NCBI GenBank assembly: GCA_947441065.1
Contig: CANESI010000020.1
Location: 1-48,370 of the forward strand
Direction: 5' to 3'
DNA from: Caulobacteraceae bacterium
GTDB taxonomy: Bacteria > Pseudomonadota > Alphaproteobacteria > Caulobacterales > Caulobacteraceae
DNA length: 48,370 nucleotides
A program made the translations under genes and the position numbers. Shown here in pieces: positions 24,955-33,820 of this stretch. Under the pieces are notes generated by a model. It was given only the letters and a program-made list of their open reading frames with translations. It was not told where the DNA came from and did no database searches. The stretch's first letter is position 1, and each line of letters opens with the position of its first letter.

Positions 24955-25761
24955 ATGACCAAGGCCAAGGGGCGCAAGTCCATCTTCATCACCGGCGCCG
25001 CCTCGGGCATGGGCCTAGAAACCGCCCGCCTGTTTCACGCCAAGGGCTGGTTCATTGGCGGCTGTGACGTCAATAGTGTAGGCCTCAAGGCGCTCGAGGC
25101 CGAACTGGGCGCAGACAACTGCATCGTCCAGACGCTCGATGTCACCGACCGCATGGCCTATCGCGCCGCCCTCGCCGCCTTTGCTGTGGCCACCGATGGC
25201 AAGATGGACATCCTCTATAACAATGCCGGGATTGGCCGGGGTGGCCCCTTTGCCGACCAGACCTTTGAAGACATTATGGCCGTCGTGAATGTCAATTTCG
25301 TCGGGGTCCTGATCGGAATCCACGAGGCGATCCAATATCTGAAGGCCACGCCCGGCTCCCTGTGCTTCACAACTTCGTCATCTTCAGCAACCTTTGGCAT
25401 GCCCGGCATTGCGGTCTATTCGGCCACCAAGCACGCGGTAAAGGGCCTGACCGAAGCCCTGTCGGTCGAGTTCAAGGCCTTTGGCGTGCGGGTCGCAGAC
25501 GTCCTGCCCGGCCTGATCGACACCCCGCTCTTGCCGCCCGGCGCCGTCGAAAATGCACCCAAAGAAGGCATTTTTCGCGCCATTCCCCCCTCGGATGTGG
25601 CTGAAACGGTGTGGAAAGCCTACGGATCAGACGTCCTGCACTGGTATGTCCCACCCGAGCTGGTGGAGATGGATCGGGCCGGAACCCTGGACCCAGAAGC
25701 CATGAGAGAGCAGCTTGCGGCCAATTCCCTGTTCGGCAAGGCCTCAGAAGATCAGAATTAG
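24955..25761 (+). CDS. Short-chain dehydrogenase/reductase
   Basis: This 268-aa classical SDR has the cofactor motif TGAASGMGLETARLF at about 14-28, the structural LYNNAGIGRGG, the active-site Ser in TTSSSSATFG and the YSATKHAVK catalytic Tyr and Lys. The segment LPGLIDTPLLPPGA follows as usual. It reduces or oxidises an alcohol or ketone of unknown identity. The start ATG at 24955 follows GGCAGGAGA. It probably forms an operon with the D-aminoacylase-like gene. Confidence 0.92.
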   Translation: MTKAKGRKSIFITGAASGMGLETARLFHAKGWFIGGCDVNSVGLKALEAELGADNCIVQTLDVTDRMAYRAALAAFAVATDGKMDILYNNAGIGRGGPFADQTFEDIMAVVNVNFVGVLIGIHEAIQYLKATPGSLCFTTSSSSATFGMPGIAVYSATKHAVKGLTEALSVEFKAFGVRVADVLPGLIDTPLLPPGAVENAPKEGIFRAIPPSDVAETVWKAYGSDVLHWYVPPELVEMDRAGTLDPEAMREQLAANSLFGKASEDQN

Positions 25762-26012
25762 TATTATCCATAAGTACCGGAAAAAACGGATAATATGGGT
25801 CTATTGCGCCACATTGACGCCCCATTGCTGTAACGGCTTGCAATTTTGATTTGGGAGTTGCTTTGCACAGTGATATTTTAAGGTGTGAAGTCGGTTAGCG
25901 GGACTGGGCACCTTGGTGCAAAGGTCCGGGCGCTGGTTGTTGATGGCGATCCGAGGGCGGCCGAGCTGTGCGCAGCAGTCCGACTCGCAGGTGGAAGTGG
26001 TGAGGAAGGTCT
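25762..26012 (+). promoter_or_regulatory. Upstream region and long leader of the cold shock gene
   Basis: This 251-base gap starts with an inverted repeat TATTATCC / GGATAATA (25762-25769 and 25788-25795) right after the SDR stop. A sigma70-like promoter follows: TTGGGA (25851-25856), 17 bases, TATTTT (25874-25879). Transcription from there would give a leader of about 125 bases with the local hairpin GCAC-CTTG-GTGC inside flanking GGAC / GTCC. A long structured leader is typical of cspA-type mRNAs, where it controls translation with temperature. The ribosome binding site GAGGAAGG is just before 26013. Confidence 0.5.
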
Positions 26013-26516
26013 ATGCCGACAGGCACAGTTAAGTGGTTCAATTCGACCAAGGGCTTTGGGTTCATTGAACCAAGTGACGGCGGTCAGGACGTTTTCGTCC
26101 ATATTTCAGCCCTCGAGCGGGCCGGTCTAAGCAGCCTCGATGAAGGCCAGTCGATCGCCTATGAGCTTGAGCAAGACCGTCGGTCGGGCAAGACCTCGGC
26201 CGGTGAGCTGCGCGTTCTGAGTGGCGGCACCGGTGGTGGAAGCTCGGACCGTGCGCCAGCACGTCCGCGTCCAGCCCCTTCGGCCCCCATGGGTGAAACC
26301 ACCGGCTCGGGTACGGGCACGGTGAAGTGGTTCAACTCCACCAAGGGCTTTGGCTTTATTCAGCCAGACAATGGCGGCGGCGACATCTTCGTCCATATTT
26401 CAGCCGTTGAACGGGCTGGTCTTTCAGGTCTTCAGGATGGACAGCGTCTGTCCTACGACCTGCAAGCCGATCGCCGCACCGGCAAGGCTTCCGCCGACAA
26501 CCTGCGTCTCGACTAA
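26013..26516 (+). CDS. Cold shock protein with two CSD domains
   Basis: This 167-aa protein carries two cold shock domains, at about 1-70 and 100-167, joined by a Gly/Pro/Arg-rich linker ([20 protein letters not shown]). Both domains have the RNP-1 motif KGFGFIEP or KGFGFIQP and RNP-2 DVFVHIS or DIFVHIS, so both should bind single-stranded RNA or DNA. Two-domain Csp proteins are common in alphaproteobacteria. They act as RNA chaperones or antiterminators. Start ATG 26013 has GAGGAAGG upstream. A strong terminator follows at 26546. Confidence 0.94.
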   Translation: MPTGTVKWFNSTKGFGFIEPSDGGQDVFVHISALERAGLSSLDEGQSIAYELEQDRRSGKTSAGELRVLSGGTGGGSSDRAPARPRPAPSAPMGETTGSGTGTVKWFNSTKGFGFIQPDNGGGDIFVHISAVERAGLSGLQDGQRLSYDLQADRRTGKASADNLRLD

Positions 26517-26545
26517 GAGACCTTCGGTTATCGACGACGAATTGG

Positions 26546-26574
26546 CCCCGCCTCCTTTCGGAGCGCGGGGTTTT
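26546..26574 (+). terminator. Intrinsic terminator of the cold shock gene
   Basis: CCCCGC-CTCC-TTTC-GGAG-C-GCGGGG forms a 10-bp stem with one bulged C, followed by TTTT. It lies 30 bases after the stop and before the M28 peptidase gene. Confidence 0.9.
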
Positions 26575-26620
26575 CGCCGTTAGGCTATCCAGTACCCCTA
26601 CTCTCACATTAGGATCCGCC

Positions 26621-28309
26621 ATGCGCCGTCTCGCAGCCCTTACCGCCGCCCTCTGGTCCGCCGCTGCTGTTGGTGGCGCCCATGGGCAAGACCGGCCCAC
26701 CTTTGTCTATCAGGGCTCTGGGCCAATCGATCCGGCGAACCTGTCTGAGACGATCAAGGTCATGGCCTCCGAAGACTTTGAAGGCCGCAATCCCGGCACG
26801 GCCGGGGAAACCAAAACCATCGCCTACCTAACCCAGCGCTTCAAAGAGTTGGGTCTAGAGCCGGGCGGGGAAAAGGGTGGCTGGACCCAGCGCGTGCCCC
26901 TGATCCGCTTTCAGGCCAGCCCGGCCAGTGCCTTCAGCGTCTCTACAAAGACCGGAGACACCCCGCTGATACAGGCCAAGGACCTCTATCTGACCAGCCA
27001 ACGCCCAACCGCTGAGATTACCGTGGACCGGGCGCAGATGGTCTTTGTCGGCTATGGCGTCTCGGCCCCCGAACGCGGGTGGGACGACTTCAAGGGCGTG
27101 GATGTGAACGGCAAGATCTTGGTCATGCTGATCAATGATCCCGATTTCGAGGCCAAGCCCACCGATGGGGCCTATGGCAAGTTTTCCGGCCTCGCCGCCA
27201 CCTACTATGCGCGCTGGACCTACAAGTTCGAAGAGGCGGCGCGGCGCGGGGCCGCTGGGCTGTTGATCATCCACGATACGCCCGGCGCGGGCTATGGCTG
27301 GAGTACGGTCACGGCCCCAGGCGGCGAGAGCTTTGATATTGTTCGCGCCGATCCGATCAAGGAGCGCGTGCCGCTGCAAGGCTGGATCCAACAGGAGGTC
27401 GCCGCGCAGATGTTTCAGCAGTCAGGGTTGGACCTTCAGGCTCTGAAACAGCAGGCTCGCCAGTCTGATTTCAAGCCGGTCACCCTGCCCGGCGCCCTGT
27501 TCAGCGCCAAACTCGGCAATCAGTTCACCGCCGTCGAAAGCCACAATGTGCTGGCCAAGCTGACCGGCAAGACCCGCCCGCTGGAGAGCATCATGTTCTC
27601 CGCCCACTGGGATGCCTATGGGGTGGGGGCGCCCGATGCCCAAGGGCGTACGGTGCGCCCGGGCGCTGCCGATGATGCGATTGGCGTTGCGGGCACGATC
27701 GAATTGGCTAGGGCCTTTGCCAAGGGGCCTCGCCCTGACCGGACCCTCGTCTTTGCCGCTTGGACGGCTGAGGAACGCGGCCTTCTGGGGTCAGAGACCT
27801 ATGCCGTCCACCCCACCTTGCCGCTAGAGACCACCGTCGCCAACCTGACCATGGATGTGCTTCAGACGGCTGGCCCGGCCAAGGATGTTGTCTTGGTCGG
27901 CTATGGCCAAAATGAACTGGAAGATGATCTGGCCGCAGCGGCTGCCAAGCAGGGCCGCACCATCACCCCGGATGCCAAGCCCGAGCGGGCGCTCTTTTAC
28001 CGCGCGGACCATTTCTCGGTCGCCAAGCGCGGCGTGCCGGTTCTGCTCTTGATGGGACTGGGCGGCGGCGCTGATCTGGTCGAGGGCGGAAGAGCGGCTG
28101 GAGATCGCTGGGTCGCGGACTACACGGCCAACTGCTATCACCAGACCTGCGATGTGTGGAAACCCGACTGGGACCTGCGCGGCGCGGCGCAAGATGTCGC
28201 CCTGTTCTATGAGATCGGACTAAATCTCGCCAATTCGGCCCGTTGGCCCGAATGGCGTTCGGGCTCAGAGTTTAAACCCATCCGTGACCGGTCGGCGGCG
28301 AAGCGCTGA
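26621..28309 (+). CDS. M28-family metallopeptidase, exported
   Basis: This 562-aa zinc aminopeptidase has a signal peptide (RLAALTAALWSAAAVGGAHG, about 1-23). A PA-like inserted domain occupies roughly 135-260. The metal-binding motifs are FSAHWDAYGVGAPD (His, Asp), PGAADDAIGVAG (bridging Asp), WTAEERGLLGSETY (catalytic Glu pair), NLTMDVLQT (Asp) and YRADHFSVAKRGVP with the final His. A Cys pair NCYHQTCD lies near 505. It should trim amino acids from peptides in the periplasm. The ATG at 26621 follows AGGA. It converges on the M16 peptidase gene. Confidence 0.92.
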   Translation: MRRLAALTAALWSAAAVGGAHGQDRPTFVYQGSGPIDPANLSETIKVMASEDFEGRNPGTAGETKTIAYLTQRFKELGLEPGGEKGGWTQRVPLIRFQASPASAFSVSTKTGDTPLIQAKDLYLTSQRPTAEITVDRAQMVFVGYGVSAPERGWDDFKGVDVNGKILVMLINDPDFEAKPTDGAYGKFSGLAATYYARWTYKFEEAARRGAAGLLIIHDTPGAGYGWSTVTAPGGESFDIVRADPIKERVPLQGWIQQEVAAQMFQQSGLDLQALKQQARQSDFKPVTLPGALFSAKLGNQFTAVESHNVLAKLTGKTRPLESIMFSAHWDAYGVGAPDAQGRTVRPGAADDAIGVAGTIELARAFAKGPRPDRTLVFAAWTAEERGLLGSETYAVHPTLPLETTVANLTMDVLQTAGPAKDVVLVGYGQNELEDDLAAAAAKQGRTITPDAKPERALFYRADHFSVAKRGVPVLLLMGLGGGADLVEGGRAAGDRWVADYTANCYHQTCDVWKPDWDLRGAAQDVALFYEIGLNLANSARWPEWRSGSEFKPIRDRSAAKR

Positions 28310-28321
28310 TCGCGCCCTTCC

Positions 28322-28344
28322 TTAGCCGTGGAGCGCGCGGCTAA
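28322..28344. terminator. Inverted repeat covering the M16 peptidase stop codon
   Basis: TTAGCCG (28322-28328) pairs with CGGCTAA (28338-28344) around a 9-base loop. The left arm is the reverse complement of the M16 gene's own stop and last codons. It lies 13 bases after the M28 peptidase stop. No T tract. Confidence 0.35.
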
Positions 28345-29596
28345 AGCCCTCAGCCGCTGCCGCTGCACCCTTTGCACCCAAGGCGGCCGTGGCCGTCATG
28401 CGCGGTTCTAGAAGGCTTGCGCCGAGGCGTTGGACGTCAGTGACTTCGACCTGATCGATGGAGGCCCCGATCTCTTTTGTGCTGAACAGACGGTCAAATA
28501 GCAGCACCTGACCTGCCGCCTGTTCCGCGCGGGCAAGGGCCGACTCCCGCGCCATAAAGAGCGAGGATTTGAGCTGCGCCTTGGCTCTGGCCAGTTCGCC
28601 AGGTTCGGTCCGCCCAGCAAGGCCCATAATCTCACCGGCTGTGACCTTGGCCAGTTCCAGCCCGTCCTTGGCCGCGCAACCCGCATAGACGCCCAGCACA
28701 CCGGCATCGGCATAGGTGTCGGCATAGGCATCGATGGCATAGGCTAGGCCGCGCCGCTCGCGGGCCTCTTGGAACAGGCGAGAGGACATGCCGCCGCCCA
28801 AGATCTCCGAAAAGACCCGCAGGGCAAAATAGTCATCATCGCGGGCGCTCGGGGCAGGAAGCATCAGGACCAGATGGGCCTGCTCCAGACGCCGCGCCTT
28901 AGGCTGAGACCCGCCTACAAACTGGACCGGCTCGGGCGCTGTGGCGGATAGGTCAAGACCTGACGCGGGCGCATCGCCAAACCATCGTTCGGTCAGGGCC
29001 AAAAGCTCTGCCTCATCCACCGCACCCGCCGCGCAGACGACGATGGCCGAGGGGTCATAGAGATGGGCACGGAAGGCCTCTAACGACTGGGGCGTCGCGG
29101 TCTCAACGCTGGCCGAGGTTCCAAGGATAGGCCGTCCGAGCGGATGGGCCCCAAAGGCCGCGGTCTGGGCCAGATCGAACACATAGTCGTCGGGGGCATC
29201 AGCGGCTTCGGCAATCTCTTGCGCAATGACCTGTTTTTCGCGAACCATGTCGGCGGGCGCTAAGGTAGGGCGGCGGATCAGGTCGGAGACGATCTCCATG
29301 GCCAGAGGCAGGCCACCCTTGAGCGCCCGCACCTGAAAGCTGGTTCGCTCATAGCCTGTCGCCGCATTGATATTGCCGCCCTCGGCCTCGATATGTTCGA
29401 CAATGTCGCGCGAGGAGCGAGAGCCCGCGCCCTTAAAGACCATATGTTCGAGCAGGTGGCACCAGCCGGACTGGTCTTGAGTCTCATAGCGCGCGCCGCG
29501 ACCGATCACGACCGAGAGGGCAAAGGTCTCCAGCCCTGGCATGGGATCGCAGACGACACGAACGCCATTGCTCAGCCGGTGCAGGCTTGCGCTCAA
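28322..29596 (-). CDS. M16-family zinc peptidase (mitochondrial-processing-peptidase-like)
   Basis: This 424-aa protein has the inverted zinc motif H47-L-L-E-H51 in WCHLLEHMVFKGAGSRSS, and the downstream EAEGGNINAATGYERTSF with its conserved Asn-Ile-Asn. The second half is the inactive homologous domain with FQEARERRGLAYAIDAY. It is the alphaproteobacterial relative of the mitochondrial processing peptidase beta subunit. The start is a TTG that overlaps the thrC stop (TTGA), so it is coupled to thrC. The same gene order, cox-thrC-M16, is known in many alphaproteobacteria. Confidence 0.93.
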   Translation of the reverse strand: MSASLHRLSNGVRVVCDPMPGLETFALSVVIGRGARYETQDQSGWCHLLEHMVFKGAGSRSSRDIVEHIEAEGGNINAATGYERTSFQVRALKGGLPLAMEIVSDLIRRPTLAPADMVREKQVIAQEIAEAADAPDDYVFDLAQTAAFGAHPLGRPILGTSASVETATPQSLEAFRAHLYDPSAIVVCAAGAVDEAELLALTERWFGDAPASGLDLSATAPEPVQFVGGSQPKARRLEQAHLVLMLPAPSARDDDYFALRVFSEILGGGMSSRLFQEARERRGLAYAIDAYADTYADAGVLGVYAGCAAKDGLELAKVTAGEIMGLAGRTEPGELARAKAQLKSSLFMARESALARAEQAAGQVLLFDRLFSTKEIGASIDQVEVTDVQRLGASLLEPRMTATAALGAKGAAAAAEGFSRALHG

Positions 29597-31002
29597 CGGC
29601 TCATGCCCTTGGCCGCAAAGGCGCGGATATAGGCTTTGATCGTGTCGGAATCGGCAGGAAGGCGATCATAGACCTCTTCGCGTTCGGCAACGCCCTTGGC
29701 CTTAAGCGGGAGAACCGGAGCAACGCCTGCCGCCTCGGTGACGGCTTCAGGGAACTTGGCGGCGTGGGCGGTGGCCAGAACAACGATAGGGGTCGTGGGC
29801 TCAACAGCACCGATCCGGCGCGCGGCACAGACGCCAACCGCCGTATGGGGATCAATCAGTTGGCCGGTCTCGGTCAAGGTCGAGACGATGGTCGCCGTCG
29901 TCTCAGCCTCATTGATGCCCATACCGATGAAGGTCTCGCGCATCGTGGCCAAGGCCTCAGCCGGAATGGTGATGCCGCCGGTCTCGTTGAAGGCCTTAAA
30001 GGCCCGCGCCGTCGCGGCCCCATCGCGGCGGACACATTCAAAATAGAGCCGCTCGAAGTTCGAGGCGATCTGGATGTCCATGGCTGGGCTTTGGGTGGCA
30101 AGCACCGCGCCCTTGGCATAGCGACCCTCTTGCAGCATCCGCGCCAGAATATCATTGCCATTGGTGGCGACGATGATCCGCTCGATCGGCAGGCCCATCT
30201 GCTTGGCGACATAGCCTGCAAAGGCATCGCCGAAATTACCTGTGGGTACGGCGAAAGATACGGCCCGGCCCGGCGCGCCGAGCGCTGCCGCCGCCGTGAA
30301 ATAGTAGACGCTCTGGGCCGCGATCCGGGCCCAGTTGATCGAGTTGACACCCGACAGGTCGACCGCTTGGCGGAAATCGTCGTCTTGGAACATGGCTTTG
30401 ACGATGGTCTGGCAATCGTCAAAGGTCCCCTGCACGGCCACAGCCCGGACATTGGCATCGCCCGTCGTGGTCATGAAGCGGCGCTGGACCTCGCTGATCC
30501 GGCCATCGGGGAACAGGACCGCCATTCGGGCATGGCGCGCACCGCGAAAGGCCTCGACCGCTGCCCCGCCCGTATCGCCAGAGGTTGCCGCGATGATGGT
30601 CATGGTCCGGCCCTGAGCGGCTAGGGCATAGTCATAGAGGCGGGCCAGCAACTGCATGGCCACATCCTTGAAGGCCAAGGTCGGGCCGTGGAACAGTTCC
30701 ATCTGCCAGACACTGGGATAGAGCTGGGTCAGGGGGGTGACGGCGGGATGGGCAAAGGAGGCATAGGCCTCGGCCGTCATCTTGGCCAAGACGTCGCTGG
30801 GGATCTCATCACCGGCAAAGCGGCCGAGCACCTTGGCCGCAACCTCTGCATAGGCCATGCCGGAGAAGCTGGCGATCTCTTGCGGCGTAAAGGAGGGCCA
30901 GACTTCGGGTACATAGAGGCCGCCATCTGGGGCAAGGCCCGCCAGCACGGCATCTAGAAAACCAATGGCAGGGGACGCCCCGCGCGTTGAAATATAGTTC
31001 AT
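29593..31002 (-). CDS. thrC: Threonine synthase
   Basis: This 469-aa pyridoxal-phosphate enzyme converts O-phosphohomoserine to threonine. The N-terminus MNYISTRGASPAIGFLDAVL and GLAPDGGLYVPE are typical of the longer (E. coli/yeast) class. The PLP lysine is K112 in HGPTLAFKDVAMQLL, with ATSGDTGGAAVEAF as the phosphate loop. I chose the ATG at 31002; the open frame continues to 31062 but runs into surf1. It starts 1 base after the surf1 stop, so it belongs to the cytochrome oxidase transcript or to an internal promoter. Confidence 0.95.
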   Translation of the reverse strand: MNYISTRGASPAIGFLDAVLAGLAPDGGLYVPEVWPSFTPQEIASFSGMAYAEVAAKVLGRFAGDEIPSDVLAKMTAEAYASFAHPAVTPLTQLYPSVWQMELFHGPTLAFKDVAMQLLARLYDYALAAQGRTMTIIAATSGDTGGAAVEAFRGARHARMAVLFPDGRISEVQRRFMTTTGDANVRAVAVQGTFDDCQTIVKAMFQDDDFRQAVDLSGVNSINWARIAAQSVYYFTAAAALGAPGRAVSFAVPTGNFGDAFAGYVAKQMGLPIERIIVATNGNDILARMLQEGRYAKGAVLATQSPAMDIQIASNFERLYFECVRRDGAATARAFKAFNETGGITIPAEALATMRETFIGMGINEAETTATIVSTLTETGQLIDPHTAVGVCAARRIGAVEPTTPIVVLATAHAAKFPEAVTEAAGVAPVLPLKAKGVAEREEVYDRLPADSDTIKAYIRAFAAKGMSR

Positions 31003-31003
31003 C

Positions 31004-31720
31004 TTAAACCCGCCGACCGCGAACCAGAACCGCCACATAGACGCCCAAAAGGGCGGCGGCAAGACCGAACCATGTCAGGGCATATTCCATATGCCGGTTC
31101 GAAATCTCGGCTGGGACCGCGATGGGCAAGAGCCCCTTGAGCTCAGGATTGGTCGAGGTCTCCGCATAGAGCATCACCGGCGCAGGGCGCTCGGCCTTTA
31201 AGGCCTTGGCCATGGCGACGACATCACGAGAATAGTACTGATCGTTCTGCGGCGCGGGGGTGACGAAATTGGCCTGGTCAGGCTGGCGCAGGACCCCGGT
31301 CACGGGCGTTGGAACCGTGCTGACCGATTGGGCGGGCCGTTCGGTGACGGTCTCAGCGAGGAAACCACGATCGACCAAGACAGAGCCATAGGGGCCGGTC
31401 GCCAAGACACAGGCCGAGATCAACCGCACGCCGATCTTACCCTCAACGAGGCTGTAAAGTTTGACATAGGGCGCGGTCGCTAGGCCCGGACAGACGGCGG
31501 TTACCCGCGCAAAATCAAGCCGCGCATCGGTGGTGAGGACCTGATCAATCGGCCGCGCAGGCGCAGATTGAAGGGCCGAAATGTGGGCGAGAAGATCGCG
31601 CTTCCACGCCAAACGCTCCAATTGCCAAGCCCCTAAGGCCACCAAAATGGCCAGAGAGATCGCCGTCACGACGGTCAATCCGATGGGCAGGCGACCTTGG
31701 GCGATGGGCTTGTCAGTCAT
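31004..31720 (-). CDS. surf1: SURF1 family cytochrome oxidase assembly protein
   Basis: This 238-aa inner-membrane protein helps insert heme a into oxidase subunit I. The pattern is complete: an N-terminal membrane helix (VVTAISLAILVALGAWQLERLAWK, with the conserved GAWQLERLAWK), a periplasmic domain with VLVDRGFL, and YYSRDVVAMAKAL, then a C-terminal helix with RHMEYALTWFGLAAALLGVY. The ATG at 31720 (or adjacent 31723) overlaps the end of the DUF983 gene by several bases. It lies in the cox cluster with the catalytic subunits upstream. Confidence 0.93.
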   Translation of the reverse strand: MTDKPIAQGRLPIGLTVVTAISLAILVALGAWQLERLAWKRDLLAHISALQSAPARPIDQVLTTDARLDFARVTAVCPGLATAPYVKLYSLVEGKIGVRLISACVLATGPYGSVLVDRGFLAETVTERPAQSVSTVPTPVTGVLRQPDQANFVTPAPQNDQYYSRDVVAMAKALKAERPAPVMLYAETSTNPELKGLLPIAVPAEISNRHMEYALTWFGLAAALLGVYVAVLVRGRRV

Positions 31721-32072
31721 CATTTCGGGCCTGTGAGGCATGGTTATGGAACTGAAGGGCGATCATGACCCCCTTAAAGGGTCTCATGAGGCCAAGGCAG
31801 AGCCCCGCCGTTAAAGGCATCCAGACCACCAGATGAACCCAAACGGGCGGATGCAGGGTGAACTCGGTAAACAACATCGCAAAGGCGACGATGAAGCCGA
31901 CGATCAAGATCACGAACACGGCGGCTCCATCGCCACTGTCCGCTTTGCGAAGGTCGAGACCACAGGCCTCGCACCGCTCGCTGACCTTTAGAAAGCCCTC
32001 GAAAAGGGCACCCTCACCGCACTGGGGGCATCGGCAAGCGAGGCCCGCCAGTACGGGATTGGGAATTGCCAC
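31713..32072 (-). CDS. DUF983 family membrane protein
   Basis: This 119-aa protein has an N-terminal zinc ribbon (CRCPQCGEGALF and CEACGLDL) and two membrane helices (FVILIVGFIVAFAMLF and VWVHLVVWMPLTAGLCLGL). The family is regularly found in alphaproteobacterial cytochrome oxidase operons, between subunit III and surf1, and is presumed to aid oxidase assembly; its function is not settled. I chose the GTG at 32072, one base after the ctaE stop; an ATG at 32090 that overlaps ctaE is the alternative. Confidence 0.88.
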   Translation of the reverse strand: MAIPNPVLAGLACRCPQCGEGALFEGFLKVSERCEACGLDLRKADSGDGAAVFVILIVGFIVAFAMLFTEFTLHPPVWVHLVVWMPLTAGLCLGLMRPFKGVMIALQFHNHASQARNDD

Positions 32073-32073
32073 C

Positions 32074-32934
32074 TTAGACGAAGACCACATAGACAAAGGC
32101 GAAGAGGAACAGCCAGACCACGTCCACGAAGTGCCAGTACCAAGCCGCTGACTCAAAGCCGAAATGCTGCTTGGCGGTAAAGTCCCCCTTCATCAGGCGG
32201 ATCAGGCAAACCGCTAAGAAGATCGTACCGATCAGCACGTGGAAGCCGTGGAAGCCCGTCGCCATAAAGAAGGACGAGCCATAGAGTCCGGCATTGGCGG
32301 CCTCCTCCGAGAAGAACAGGTTCTCATGGAGGATGTGATTATATTCGTAGGCTTGGATCAGCGAGAACAGGATGCCAAGAACAACGGTCAAGATCAGGGC
32401 CAAACGCGCGCCCTTACGATCATCGGTCTGGATGGCATGGTGAGCCCAGGTCACGGTCGTGCCGGACAGCAGCAGGGTCAGGGTATTGACCAGCGGCAGT
32501 TGCCAAGCCGAAACGGTTTCAACACCCTTTGGCGGCCAAGTGGCCCAAGCCCCTGCAACCTCTTCAATGCCTGATTGGGTGCGAACACCCTGAAACAGCA
32601 CCATTTCGAAGAAGATCCAGAACCAAGCCACGAAGAACATCACTTCGGAAGCAATGAACAGGATCATGCCATAGCGAAGGCCGATGGAGACAACCGGGGT
32701 GTGATCACCCTGATTGGCCTCACGAACCACTTCGGTCCACCATCCGACCATGGTGTAGAGCACACCGAACAGGCCAAGCAAGAAGGGCCACAGCGTGTGC
32801 TTTTCAAGGCCAAACATGCCCTTCATCCAAATGACGCCACCGATCGCCATGACCGTGGCAGCCGCCGAACCCACAAAGGGCCACGGACTTGGATTGACTA
32901 GGTGATAATCGTGTTCAACAGCATCTTGAGCCAT
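32074..32934 (-). CDS. ctaE: Cytochrome c oxidase subunit III
   Basis: This 286-aa subunit has seven membrane helices. Conserved family segments are [16 protein letters not shown] near the N-terminus, [26 protein letters not shown] (with the conserved SEVMFF), [31 protein letters not shown], and [21 protein letters not shown], ending [25 protein letters not shown]. It stabilises proton pumping by the aa3-type oxidase. It follows ctaG with a 66-base gap. Confidence 0.97.
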   Translation of the reverse strand: MAQDAVEHDYHLVNPSPWPFVGSAAATVMAIGGVIWMKGMFGLEKHTLWPFLLGLFGVLYTMVGWWTEVVREANQGDHTPVVSIGLRYGMILFIASEVMFFVAWFWIFFEMVLFQGVRTQSGIEEVAGAWATWPPKGVETVSAWQLPLVNTLTLLLSGTTVTWAHHAIQTDDRKGARLALILTVVLGILFSLIQAYEYNHILHENLFFSEEAANAGLYGSSFFMATGFHGFHVLIGTIFLAVCLIRLMKGDFTAKQHFGFESAAWYWHFVDVVWLFLFAFVYVVFV

Positions 32935-33000
32935 GATGGCACCAACCCCTTGGTAGACTGTGGCGACCCAGTCAGGCCGCCACCACGTGATATCTGTAGG

Positions 33001-33648
33001 CTATAGCCCCGCGCTAGGCTTGACGCCAAGTGCCTTGGTGCCATTGCCCGGTGCGACTTGCAGTCCCGCCTGCTTTCCCACGGAATTTACATCCTGGAAG
33101 AAGGTGTAGGACAGGGTAATTTCTTGGGTTCCTCGGGTTTCCTCATCGGTCGCGAACTTTGGATCGACAAAATATACGACTGGGAAATCAAGGGTTTGCC
33201 CGGGCTTCAACGTCTGGTCCGTAAAACAGAAACATTCCAATTTCTGGAAATAGGAGCCCGCAGACGCTGGCATGACATTATAGGTGGCCCGGCCAGTTAG
33301 GGTCTGGTCGCTGGTGTTGGTGACCTTAAAAAAGGCCAGTCCTGTCGATCCGATCTTTAAGGTCTGACTGACCTGCTCGGCTTTAAAGCTCCAAGGCAGG
33401 TCTCGGACATTGGTATCGAAGCGAATCGTAATGGGCTTCTCGAGCACGGTTGTCGGCGCAGCCTCAGCCTGACGCACCGTGCCGCCGAAACCGGTCAACT
33501 GGCAAAAGCGTTTATACAGCGGCACTGAAGCATAGGCCGCGCCAAGCATGCCGGAGGTGACCAGCAAGCAGATAAGGGCGAGGCGGGCATTCGACCGCGG
33601 TGGGCGGGTGCCTGACTTTTCAGTCTCAGAGGGGCCGGTTTCCAACAT
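33001..33648 (-). CDS. ctaG: Cytochrome c oxidase assembly protein CtaG/Cox11
   Basis: This 215-aa copper chaperone delivers CuB to subunit I. A short cytoplasmic N-terminus leads into one membrane helix (about 20-40), then a periplasmic immunoglobulin-like domain. The copper ligands C139-F-C141 lie in FQKLECFCFTDQ, and C49 in YKRFCQLTGFGGT is the third conserved Cys. The start ATG at 33648 has a perfect AGGAGG and overlaps the end of the 64-aa gene by 23 bases. Confidence 0.96.
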   Translation of the reverse strand: MLETGPSETEKSGTRPPRSNARLALICLLVTSGMLGAAYASVPLYKRFCQLTGFGGTVRQAEAAPTTVLEKPITIRFDTNVRDLPWSFKAEQVSQTLKIGSTGLAFFKVTNTSDQTLTGRATYNVMPASAGSYFQKLECFCFTDQTLKPGQTLDFPVVYFVDPKFATDEETRGTQEITLSYTFFQDVNSVGKQAGLQVAPGNGTKALGVKPSAGL

Positions 33649-33820
33649 TGCCTCCTAGCTTCACAAGGGTCACAACGAAAATCAGGATTACGAACCCGAC
33701 GAGGGATAGGCCCAGTACGATGTTCCGCATATTCCGCGCCTTGGCCTGCTCGGCACCTTCCGGTGCTGAGAGGGGCTGGATCGGCGCATCGGTAGGTTTT
33801 TCCACAGGGGCATTGGTCAT
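33626..33820 (-). CDS. Small cox-operon membrane protein (CoxF-like)
   Basis: This 64-aa protein has a polar N-terminus, an RNMRNI segment, and one membrane helix (IVLGLSLVGFVILIFVVTLVKLGG, about 34-57). A short single-pass protein with a C-terminal '...FvvtlvKlggn' occurs between ctaB and ctaG in many alphaproteobacterial oxidase operons. Its start overlaps the ctaB stop (ATGA) and its end overlaps ctaG, so translation is coupled on both sides. The role in assembly is presumed from position. Confidence 0.78.
   Translation of the reverse strand: MTNAPVEKPTDAPIQPLSAPEGAEQAKARNMRNIVLGLSLVGFVILIFVVTLVKLGGNVGNRPL

Noticed and set aside
29587-30624. 345-codon plus-strand open frame
   Set aside because: Antisense of thrC; no recognisable protein and no ribosome binding site.
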